Assembly: GCA_016702705.1 (NCBI GenBank)
Contig: JADJDM010000008.1
Coordinates: 138,787-202,786 of the forward strand
Source of the DNA: Bacteroidota bacterium
GTDB lineage: Bacteria; Bacteroidota; Bacteroidia; B-17B0; Aurantibacillaceae
Reading direction: 5' to 3'
DNA length: 64,000 bases
The notes below the pieces were generated by a model that was not told the origin of the DNA, searched no databases, and was given only the letters and a program-made list of their open reading frames with translations. This document shows, piece by piece, positions 1-6,452 of the stretch (positions within the stretch are counted from its first letter, which is position 1; each line of letters starts with the position of its first letter). The translations under genes and the position numbers were made by a program.

Positions 1-1
1 A

Positions 2-967
2 GTTATTTCAGATTTAAAAACTGCTACTGTTTCTCATAAAGAAATTATTCAGAAACATTTTTGCAAATACATTAATCGTTCATTAACAGCTGCAACTGCA
101 TTAAACAGTGCGTTTACAAACAACGGATTATTTATTTATGTTCCCAAATCAGTTGTTTCACAAAAACCAATTTGTATTCATTATTTAGCAAGCAATGCGG
201 GCGAAGCAATGATTCATCCGCGCTTGTTAATTGTAACAGAAACAAATGCTGAACTTAATTTTATTGAAAAATATTACGGTTATGAAAACGGAAAATGTTT
301 TGCTACTACAACACAAGAAATAATTGTAGGTGATAACGCAAAAGTAAATCATTATCGTGTGCAAGCTGAAAATGTAAATGCATATTCTGTTTCATCTATT
401 GATGTGCAGCAAGGTGCTGATAGTGTTTACAATTGCAATACATTTATTTTTGGCGGGTCATTAGTTAGAAACAATCACCACATTACCTTAAACGGAAAAA
501 ATGGTGAATCGCACTTAAATGGTTTATTAATTGCCAACGATTCTAATTTAATCGACAACCATACTTTAATCGACCATGCTGTTGCTAATTGTAACAGTAA
601 TGAATTGTACAAAGGAATTGCAAACGATAAAGCAATTGCAGTGTTTAACGGGAAAATTATGGTTCGTAGAGATGCGCAAAAAACAAATGCATACCAAAGC
701 AGCAAAAATATTTTGATGAGCGATGATGCAACTGTTAACACAAAACCACAATTAGAAATTTTTGCCGATGATGTAAAATGTTCGCATGGAACATCAACAG
801 GTAAAGTAGATGAAGAAGCATTATTCTATTTAAAAGCTAGAGGTATTGGTGATACTAGCGCTCGTCGTTTATTATTACAAGCATTTGCACAAGAGTTAAT
901 AGATAAAATAGAAATCGAATCGTTGCAAGAAGAAGTGTTAGATTTATTTGAAGGGTCGTTGAAGTGA
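2..967 (+). CDS. sufD: Fe-S cluster assembly protein SufD (5' end outside window)
   Basis: SufD is the scaffold partner of SufB and SufC in the SUF iron-sulphur cluster machinery in the cytoplasm. The reading frame is open from base 2, so the N-terminal part lies upstream of the window; the ATG at 209 is internal. About 321 residues are visible. They include the family segment AFTNNGLFIYVPK near the left edge, the beta-helix core with regularly spaced hydrophobic strands, and the C-terminal stretch CSHGTSTGKVDEEALFYL followed by the helix RGIGDTSARRLLLQAF, both hallmarks of the SufB/SufD family. The stop overlaps the GTG start of sufS by four bases (GTGA), so the two are translationally coupled. 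Identification is firm; only the missing N-terminus is uncertain. Confidence 0.95.
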   Translation, partial: VISDLKTATVSHKEIIQKHFCKYINRSLTAATALNSAFTNNGLFIYVPKSVVSQKPICIHYLASNAGEAMIHPRLLIVTETNAELNFIEKYYGYENGKCFATTTQEIIVGDNAKVNHYRVQAENVNAYSVSSIDVQQGADSVYNCNTFIFGGSLVRNNHHITLNGKNGESHLNGLLIANDSNLIDNHTLIDHAVANCNSNELYKGIANDKAIAVFNGKIMVRRDAQKTNAYQSSKNILMSDDATVNTKPQLEIFADDVKCSHGTSTGKVDEEALFYLKARGIGDTSARRLLLQAFAQELIDKIEIESLQEEVLDLFEGSLK

Positions 968-2180
968 TAAACATAGAAGAAATAAGAGCACAATTTCCCA
1001 TTCTCGCAAGAAAGGTGAATGGAAAACCATTGGTGTATTTTGATAATGGGGCGACCACTCAAAAACCTCAACAGGTAATTGATGCAATTGTTGATTATTA
1101 CAGTAACCACAACAGTAACATACATCGTGGTGTTCATACATTAAGTCAAGAGGCAACTTCATTGTTTGAAGAAAGTAGAAAAACAATTCAAGCTTTTATT
1201 AATGCCAAACATGTACACGAAATTATTTTCACAAAAGGCACAACTGATTCAATAAGTTTAGTTGCCAATTCTTTCTCTCGCGCATTTTTAAAAGCTGGAG
1301 ATGAAATTATTGTTTCAGAAATGGAGCATCATTCAAACTTCTTGCCTTGGCAAAATTTACGTGATGAATTTGGTATTGTACTTAAAGTAATTAAGTTAAA
1401 ACCCAATGCAGAATTAGATATCGAACAAGCTAAAACACTTTTCACATCTAAAACAAAATTACTTGCTATTACGCAGGTCAGCAATACGCTCGGAATCATT
1501 AATTCTATTAAAGAATTCATTAGCGAGGCAAGGAAACGCGGGGCAAAAGTTTTAGTTGATGGCGCTCACTCTACTCCACACATAAAAGTTAATGTACAAG
1601 ATTTAGATGCTGATTTTTTTGTATTCAGTATGCATACGGTATACGGGCCAACTGGGGTTGGGGTATTATACGGGAAAGAAGAACTTTTGAATGCAATGCC
1701 TCCTTACCAATATGGTGGTGGAATTATAAAATCAGTTACAATAGAAAAAACTGAATTAGCCGAGTTACCAAATAAATTTGAAGCAGGTACACCAAACATT
1801 GAAGGCGTTGTTGCAACAAAAGCATCTATTGATTTTGTAAATAAAGTAGGAATAGAAAACATAAGTGCACACGAACATGCACTACTTTTAAAAGCAACAA
1901 AAGCATTAAACGAATTGCCTGAAATAGAAATTTACGGAAACACAAAAACAAAGCTGGTGTAATTTCATTTAACATAAAAGGTGTTCATCCATTTGATACA
2001 GGAACTATTTTAGACCAAATGGGAATTGCTGTTAGAACGGGGCATCATTGCACGCAACCATTAATGCATTGCCTAGGAATACCTGGAACAGTAAGGGCTA
2101 GTTTTGCGATTTATAATACAGAAAAGGAAGTAGATATTTTTATTGAAGGTGTGAAGAAGGCAATTAAAATGCTAAAATAA
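964..2180 (+). CDS. sufS: Cysteine desulfurase SufS (frameshifted, PLP lysine replaced)
   Basis: SufS is a PLP enzyme that takes sulphur from cysteine and passes it to SufE. The GTG start overlaps the sufD stop. Family motifs are present: YFDNGATTQKP near residue 25, SEMEHHSNFLPW near 120, and YGPTGVGVLYGK near 228. The frame stops at 1962, but the protein continues one frame over from about 1950 (KAGVISFNIKGVHP, then the active-site loop RTGHHCTQPLMHCLGI) to a stop at 2180, giving about 405 residues, the normal length. One A appears to be missing near 1950. Separately, the lysine expected in the SGHK-YGPTG motif is threonine here (SMHTVYGPTG, codon ACG at 1636-1638). Both lesions could be sequencing error. 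If real, the enzyme would be dead. Confidence 0.9.
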
Positions 2181-2182
2181 AA

Positions 2183-2218
2183 CCTCCGTGAGCCTCTGTG
2201 CCCTCAGTGTCTCCGTGG
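2183..2218 (+). repeat. 9-bp periodic CTCTGTG-type intergenic repeat
   Basis: Four 9-base units of the form nCTCnGTGn follow each other directly: cctccgtga, gcctctgtg, ccctcagtg, tctccgtgg. The block fills the gap between sufS and sufE. It is open in the sufE frame, which creates a spurious upstream start for that gene. A related, partly inverted copy lies at 9085-9168. CTCTGTG-type interspersed repeats are, to my knowledge, common between genes in environmental bacteria, including Bacteroidota. Confidence 0.7.
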
Positions 2219-2232
2219 TAAAATTTTATTAT

Positions 2233-2655
2233 ATGAATATAAAAGAAATAGAGCAGGAAATAATAGAAGAATTCGAACTATTCGAAAACTGGGAAGATAA
2301 ATACCAGTACATCATCGACATGGGTAAGGATTTAAAAGGATTGCAAGAACAATATAAAACAGACGACAGATTAATTAAAGGTTGTCAAAGTAAAGTGTGG
2401 CTGCACAGTGAAGTTGAAAATGGAAAAATAATTTTCACTGCCGATAGCGATGCAATTATTACAAAAGGAATAGTTGCTTTAATGATACGAGTATTAAGCA
2501 ATCATAGTCCAGATGAAATAGTGAATGCTGAACTTAGCTTTATAAATGCAATTGGATTAAAAGAACATCTCTCTCCTACCCGTGCAAATGGCTTAGTGAG
2601 TATGATAAAACAAATGAAATTAGATGCATTAGCATTAAAAACAAAAGTAGTATAA
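2233..2655 (+). CDS. sufE: Sulphur acceptor protein SufE
   Basis: SufE accepts persulphide from SufS, stimulates it, and hands sulphur to the SufBCD scaffold. I chose the ATG at 2233 (MNIKEIEQEIIEEF), giving 140 residues, the usual family length. A longer frame from 2188 would add fifteen residues encoded by the CTCTGTG-type repeat and is not credible. Visible family features are the N-terminal ENWEDKYQYIIDMGK, the persulphide-carrying cysteine in RLIKGCQSKVWL near residue 52, and the C-terminal LSPTRANGLVSMI segment. It sits between sufS and sufT in a same-strand operon. Confidence 0.95.
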   Translation: MNIKEIEQEIIEEFELFENWEDKYQYIIDMGKDLKGLQEQYKTDDRLIKGCQSKVWLHSEVENGKIIFTADSDAIITKGIVALMIRVLSNHSPDEIVNAELSFINAIGLKEHLSPTRANGLVSMIKQMKLDALALKTKVV

Positions 2656-2659
2656 CAAT

Positions 2660-2989
2660 ATGGCGGCAATAATAATTTCTACAAATCCCGAAATAACACA
2701 AAAAGTAATCGACCAATTAAAAACGTGTTATGACCCCGAAATTCCTGTTGATGTATGGGAGCTTGGATTAATTTATGAAATTAACCTAACAGAGGAAATG
2801 GATTTAAAAGTGTTAATGACACTTACCTCGCCAAATTGCCCGGCTGTTGAAACGCTACCAGCAGAAATGGAAAGTAAACTAAAAGAAATTACTGAATTAA
2901 AATCAGTAAAACTTGACCTTACTTTTGAGCCTACTTGGACAAAAGAAATGATGAGTGAAGTAGCGCAAGTTGAATTAGGCTTTATGTAA
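2660..2989 (+). CDS. sufT: SUF-associated MIP18/DUF59 protein (SufT-like)
   Basis: This 109-residue MIP18-family (DUF59) protein is a maturation factor that in other bacteria helps deliver assembled Fe-S clusters to apo-proteins. The family core is plain: CYDPEIPVDVWELGLIY near residues 23-39, and the conserved cysteine motif LTSPNCPAVE near 53-62. It begins four bases after the sufE stop and is followed closely by a DUF2480 gene, the usual order in Bacteroidota SUF operons. The role is inferred from family and position. The symbol is given for the SUF-linked DUF59 family. Confidence 0.88.
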   Translation: MAAIIISTNPEITQKVIDQLKTCYDPEIPVDVWELGLIYEINLTEEMDLKVLMTLTSPNCPAVETLPAEMESKLKEITELKSVKLDLTFEPTWTKEMMSEVAQVELGFM

Positions 2990-2999
2990 TTTTTGTACA

Positions 3000-3512
3000 A
3001 TGGAAAATGAAATAACAAATAAAGTAGCAACTAGCGGAATCATCACCATTGATTTGGAAGAATTTTACCCTGCTGGTGAAAGAAAGCTTATTGATATTAA
3101 GGCGCAGTTATTTCAAGAATTAATTTTACGCGAAAAAGATTTTAGAGAATACATTAAAACTACAGATTGGTCGGTTTACCAAGATTGTTATGTTGCTATT
3201 ATTTGCAGTGCAGATGCAATTGTTCCGACTTGGGCTTATATGTTGATGAGTTTGGCTCTTGAACCTTATGCAAAAAAAATATGCTTTGGCAATTTAGAAC
3301 AATTAGAAAGTTTGCTTTACGAAGAGCAATTAGCAAAACACAATTTTGAGCAATACAAAGATGCAAGAGTTGTTGTAAAAGGTTGCGGAAAATTACCTGT
3401 TCCAACACAGGCGTATGTTAACCTTAGTGCAAAATTAAAACCGCTTGCAAAAAGTATTATGTACGGCGAACCTTGCAGTACAGTACCGTTGTACAAGGCT
3501 CCTAAAAATTAA
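3000..3512 (+). CDS. DUF2480 family protein
   Basis: This 170-residue protein belongs to DUF2480, a Bacteroidota family of unknown function that repeatedly occurs at the end of SUF operons. Recognisable segments are TIDLEEFYPAGERKLIDI near the start, the REKDFREYIKTTDWSVYQ block, and the C-terminal VVKGCGKLPVPTQAYVNL, which holds a conserved cysteine. It has no signal peptide or membrane segment, so it is cytoplasmic. The start is ten bases after the sufT stop. It overlaps the next, convergent gene by eleven bases. A role in Fe-S metabolism is inferred from position only. Confidence 0.88.
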   Translation: MENEITNKVATSGIITIDLEEFYPAGERKLIDIKAQLFQELILREKDFREYIKTTDWSVYQDCYVAIICSADAIVPTWAYMLMSLALEPYAKKICFGNLEQLESLLYEEQLAKHNFEQYKDARVVVKGCGKLPVPTQAYVNLSAKLKPLAKSIMYGEPCSTVPLYKAPKN

Positions 3513-4080
3513 CATTAAATCCTGCTCGGTAAACTAATGGGCCAAATGGTCCGTTTGTGTAAGGCGAATTAGGTGTAGGAACAAATTCATACATCAAAAG
3601 AACATAATAACATGAGTTTGGTCCCATTTGATTTCTCAAGCCAATACCTGCTAAGTTAACATCGGCAATGGTTCGCTTGGATGCAACAATAGAAAAATTA
3701 TCAGGAACACTTAGTACATCATACTCCGCTTGCAAAAACAAAAAAGGTAAAGGTTTAATGCGTATGAATGCTCCACCTCCATAAAGCATATATCTATAGG
3801 TAAATGCATTATTACGAATTGATAAATTAGTGAAAATCCCTTGCAAGCCAACACTAAAAACTTTATTGAATTTATACCCAACATTAGGTGAAAGATCAAT
3901 TAAACTACCGTTTCCACTAAATTGCAAACCCAAATTACCACCATAATAAATACTATCCTTCCATGCAATTTTGGGTTTAGGACCTTTTGCTTTCATAGGA
4001 CGATTGTTTTGTGAAACAGCCGTAACAACCATTAAAAAAGCAAAAATACCAAGCAGAAAATATTTTCTCACATTTAACAT
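3502..4080 (-). CDS. Predicted small outer-membrane beta-barrel protein
   Basis: The 192-residue product begins with a clear signal peptide (YFLLGIFAFLMVVTAVSQ, cleavage expected near residue 24). Short alternating hydrophobic strands follow, rich in glycine and aromatic residues (GGNLGLQFSGNG, FSVGLQGIFTNLS, FLFLQAEYDVLS), and the protein ends in the aromatic VYRAGFNVNF. This pattern fits a small eight-strand-like outer-membrane barrel, but I recognise no named family and give no function. It converges on the DUF2480 gene with an eleven-base overlap and stands alone on its strand. Confidence 0.75.
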   Translation of the reverse strand: MLNVRKYFLLGIFAFLMVVTAVSQNNRPMKAKGPKPKIAWKDSIYYGGNLGLQFSGNGSLIDLSPNVGYKFNKVFSVGLQGIFTNLSIRNNAFTYRYMLYGGGAFIRIKPLPFLFLQAEYDVLSVPDNFSIVASKRTIADVNLAGIGLRNQMGPNSCYYVLLMYEFVPTPNSPYTNGPFGPLVYRAGFNVNF

Positions 4081-4153
4081 TTAAGTGTAAATTTACTAAA
4101 ATAAATGAAAATCAAGCATAGTAGTGCTTAGTACAATTACATTACGAAAAAAC

Positions 4154-4837
4154 ATGAAAACAGCAATAATAACAGGAGCTTCAGGCGGAATTGGAAAGGA
4201 ATTAGTTAAACTTTTTTTAACAAATAATTGGAAAGTATTAGCCGTTTCGCGCAATACAAAAGCCTTGGAAGACATTAAGCATAAAGAATTAATTGTACTT
4301 GAAGCCGACATCAACAAAAAAGAAGACCGCGAGAAAATCGAAAAATTATCCGATACACTTTCACCAATAGAAGTACTCATAAACAACGCAGGTAAATTAT
4401 TAAATAAGCCTTTTTCAGGAATTGATGAAAAAGAATTGCAAGAAGTATACTCAGCAAATGTGTTTGCGCCATTTCATTTAATACAACGTTTGTTACCACA
4501 ACTAATAAAGGGTGAGCGCGGGCATGTTGTTAACATTGGCAGTATGGGTGGTTTTCAAGGAAGTGTAAAATTTGCTGGACTAACTGCTTACAGCTCATCT
4601 AAATTTGCATTAGCAGGTTTAACCGAATTGTTGGCCGAAGAATTTAAAGATGAAAATATTTCTTTTAACTGCTTAGCAATTGGCGCCGCACAAACAGAGA
4701 TGCTTGCAAAAGCTTTCCCAGGTTACCAAGCCCCGCTTACCGCTAAAGAAATGGCAAGTTTTATTTTTGATTTTGCAACTAAGAATGCAAAGTTTATTAA
4801 TGGGAAGGTGATACCGGTGTCGGTTACAACGCCGTAA
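4154..4837 (+). CDS. Short-chain dehydrogenase/reductase (SDR)
   Basis: This is a classical SDR oxidoreductase of 227 residues. It shows the cofactor-binding TGASGGIG at residues 8-15, LINNAG near 79-84, the catalytic serine in NIGSMGG near 133, and the catalytic YSSSK pair near 148-152. An acidic residue after the second strand is not evident (LAVSRNTKAL), which may favour NADPH, but that is a weak inference. The ATG at 4154 places the first strand directly at the start; an upstream start at 4124 would add ten unlikely residues. The substrate cannot be told from sequence. It is a single-gene unit on this strand. Confidence 0.9.
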   Translation: MKTAIITGASGGIGKELVKLFLTNNWKVLAVSRNTKALEDIKHKELIVLEADINKKEDREKIEKLSDTLSPIEVLINNAGKLLNKPFSGIDEKELQEVYSANVFAPFHLIQRLLPQLIKGERGHVVNIGSMGGFQGSVKFAGLTAYSSSKFALAGLTELLAEEFKDENISFNCLAIGAAQTEMLAKAFPGYQAPLTAKEMASFIFDFATKNAKFINGKVIPVSVTTP

Positions 4838-4852
4838 AGTATTGAAAAGGGG

Positions 4853-4875
4853 GCTTCGTCAAGCTCAGCCTGACG
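4853..4875. repeat. GCTTCG...CTCAGC palindromic repeat, copy 1
   Basis: Just after the SDR gene, the sequence ggcttcgtcaagctcagc is followed by ctgacg, so that cgtca (4857-4861) pairs with tgacg (4871-4875). It shares the GCTTCG / CTCAGC core with the elements at 10276-10318 and 17916-17945. No T run follows on either strand, so it is not a standard terminator. It is the most divergent of the three copies. Confidence 0.5.
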
Positions 4876-4911
4876 TAGAGGAAGGAAGAGGAAAAGAGAG
4901 CATTTCTACAT

Positions 4912-4942
4912 TTTGGAATATGTTTGATTTTTTGTAACTTCG
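4912..4942 (+). promoter_or_regulatory. Bacteroidota-type promoter for the toxin-antitoxin pair
   Basis: TTTG at 4912-4915 and TAACTTCG at 4935-4942 are separated by 19 bases, one mismatch from the -33 TTTG / -7 TAnnTTTG arrangement. The antitoxin ATG follows 15 bases later. Confidence 0.5.
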
Positions 4943-4957
4943 TATAAAGTTTTTAAA

Positions 4958-5203
4958 ATGAAATCCACTAGCCTTCAATTAAGAAAAATAAGTCTCATTG
5001 AATATTTATTAGGTATTCAAGACGAAAAGGTTTTCGATAAAATTGAGTCGAATATTCATAAAAGTTTAAAGGCAGTAAAACCAGTTGATATTGTTTTCAC
5101 TAAAGAAGATATAATTGAGCGTGCAGAGTTCTCGAATAAGCAAATAAAAAAAGGGCACGTATTAAGCCAAAAAGAATTAGAAGAGCAATCCAAAAATTGG
5201 TAA
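4958..5203 (+). CDS. Probable antitoxin of a ParE/RelE-type module
   Basis: This 81-residue, lysine- and glutamate-rich protein precedes a ParE/RelE toxin by four bases. Its C-terminal half (VFTKEDIIERAEFSNKQI, then GHVLSQKELEEQSKNW) has the form seen in many Bacteroidota antitoxins: a flexible acidic and basic helix ending in a tryptophan, which would wrap the toxin. The N-terminal part is helical (LRKISLIEYLLGIQDEKVFD) and probably dimerises; I see no clear ribbon-helix-helix or HTH motif. Assignment rests mainly on size, gene order and that C-terminal pattern. Like other such modules it probably represses its own promoter. Confidence 0.75.
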   Translation: MKSTSLQLRKISLIEYLLGIQDEKVFDKIESNIHKSLKAVKPVDIVFTKEDIIERAEFSNKQIKKGHVLSQKELEEQSKNW

Positions 5204-5207
5204 TTCT

Positions 5208-5510
5208 ATGAGGCAAATAATCTGGACTAATTTTGCAATTTCCGAATTAAAAAATATTTTCCTTTACTATAGAATGGTTGCTGGTGATAAAGTTGCAGTC
5301 AAAATTCGAAAATCAATCTTTAATTCAACTAAACCGCTTATTAAACATCCTTTTATTGGTCCTATTGAAGAAAACTTAATTGATTTAAAACAAGAACATC
5401 GATACTTAGTCGAAGGAAATTACAAAATCCTTTATAGACTTGACAAAAACAATATTTACATCACTGATATTTTTGATTGTAGACAAAACCCTAGTAAAAT
5501 GAAGAGGTAA
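5208..5510 (+). CDS. ParE/RelE superfamily toxin
   Basis: This 100-residue protein has the ParE/RelE fold signature: an N-terminal strand with TNFAISELKNIFLYY, a middle helix pair ending in LIKHPFIGPIEENL, then EHRYLVEGNYKILYRLD and the final strand IYITDIFDCRQNPSKM. The RYLVEGNYKILYR block is the most diagnostic part. RelE members cut mRNA at the ribosome and ParE members poison gyrase; sequence alone does not decide between them. It follows the antitoxin gene by four bases in one transcription unit. GC content and codon use do not look foreign. Confidence 0.85.
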   Translation: MRQIIWTNFAISELKNIFLYYRMVAGDKVAVKIRKSIFNSTKPLIKHPFIGPIEENLIDLKQEHRYLVEGNYKILYRLDKNNIYITDIFDCRQNPSKMKR

Positions 5511-5559
5511 ATTGATTAAGTAGTTTTAGAAAAATGAAATTAACCCCCGAAAGTAATCA

Positions 5560-5970
5560 GTGAAATATTTTTTAATATATGCTTTTTGTTCGCTGCTAAC
5601 ACTAGCAGTCCACGCAAAAGGTGGCTCAGGAATTTATTACATAAAAGGTATAGCTTATAAATCAGATAGTACAACTATTAAAAATCAAGAAATTAAAGTT
5701 AAAATAGGAAAGCACACCAAAGTATTTAAAACTGATTCTATCGGAGCATTTGAATTAGAGATTCCTTGGGAAACCGTTTGTCCAAGTGGTATTAGTGCAA
5801 AAGAAAGGACTAAAGGTAATTCCCGATTGAATCCACATTTAATTTCTATTACATGTTCTAAATTAGAAATTATAATTGAAAATGAATGGAAAAAATACGC
5901 TAAACTATTTCCAGAAACAAAAGAGGAAGTGACTCTAATCAAAGACCTATACTTCAAGCAAAGAGAGTAA
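5560..5970 (+). CDS. Small secreted protein with carboxypeptidase-regulatory-like fold
   Basis: The 136-residue product starts at GTG and carries a signal peptide (FLIYAFCSLLTLAVHAKG). The mature part reads IKGIAYKSDSTTIKNQEIKV, then KTDSIGAFELEIPW, the pattern of a small Ig-like or transthyretin-like beta domain of the carboxypeptidase-regulatory-like type (hydrophobic strands around TDSxGxFxL). Two cysteines (CPSG and ITCSK) could form a disulphide. No enzyme motif is visible. It is probably periplasmic or surface-exposed. The start is not certain because GTG at 5560 is the only plausible site and has no strong ribosome binding site. Confidence 0.65.
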   Translation: MKYFLIYAFCSLLTLAVHAKGGSGIYYIKGIAYKSDSTTIKNQEIKVKIGKHTKVFKTDSIGAFELEIPWETVCPSGISAKERTKGNSRLNPHLISITCSKLEIIIENEWKKYAKLFPETKEEVTLIKDLYFKQRE

Positions 5971-6009
5971 CCAATTACTTTCTTTCTCCTAATAAACCAT
6001 CAACAAAAC

Positions 6010-6321
6010 TTAAGCCTGCGCAGTAGGCCCACCAAAATGCAGGGGCAATGCATTAGCATCCGTATCTTTTATTTTACCATTGTTTTGCTCAAATTTCTGG
6101 ATATTATCGCTTAATGCATGTAACAAACGTTTTGCGTGTTGAGGAGTTAACACAATGCGAGATTTTACTCTAGCCTTTGGTACGCCGGGCATAATCTTAA
6201 TAAAATCAATTACAAACTCTGATTGAGAGTGTGTAATAATGGCTAAATTGCTATAAATTCCTTCTGCAATTTCTTCAGAAAGTTCGATATTTAATTGTCC
6301 GTTTTGGTTTTGCTCTTCCAT
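6010..6321 (-). CDS. DUF3467 family protein
   Basis: This 103-residue cytoplasmic protein matches DUF3467, a widespread small family of unknown function. Visible family features are the run of small and acidic residues followed by EGIYSNLAIITHSQSEFVIDF, then the IMPGVPKARVKSRIVLTPQH block and a helical region LLHALSDNIQKFEQ. There is no signal peptide and no catalytic motif. It is transcribed alone, divergently from ftsK, and a -7 element lies 17 bases upstream of its ATG. Confidence 0.85.
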   Translation of the reverse strand: MEEQNQNGQLNIELSEEIAEGIYSNLAIITHSQSEFVIDFIKIMPGVPKARVKSRIVLTPQHAKRLLHALSDNIQKFEQNNGKIKDTDANALPLHFGGPTAQA

Positions 6322-6337
6322 GGTAATTTGTTTGAGT

Positions 6338-6345
6338 CAAAAGTA
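6338..6345 (-). promoter_or_regulatory. -7 element upstream of the DUF3467 gene
   Basis: On the minus strand the octamer reads TACTTTTG, an exact match to TAnnTTTG, 17 bases before the start codon. A well-spaced -33 TTG is not evident. Confidence 0.4.
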
Positions 6346-6424
6346 ATGATTTTAGCCTCCATTTCCTAACAATTGAACGTTTATAACTATGCCCCGCTGC
6401 AACAAATACAGGCAGCTTCTAATG

Positions 6425-6432
6425 TAAATTTG
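6425..6432 (+). promoter_or_regulatory. -7 element upstream of ftsK
   Basis: TAAATTTG matches TAnnTTTG, 20 bases before the ftsK ATG. I see no TTTG at the expected -33 distance, so the call is tentative. Confidence 0.35.
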
Positions 6433-6452
6433 TAAGGATATATTAACCCCAA

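Noticed and set aside
2188..2232. Longer SufE start at 2188
   Set aside because: The extra fifteen residues are encoded by the CTCTGTG-type repeat and do not fit the family N-terminus.
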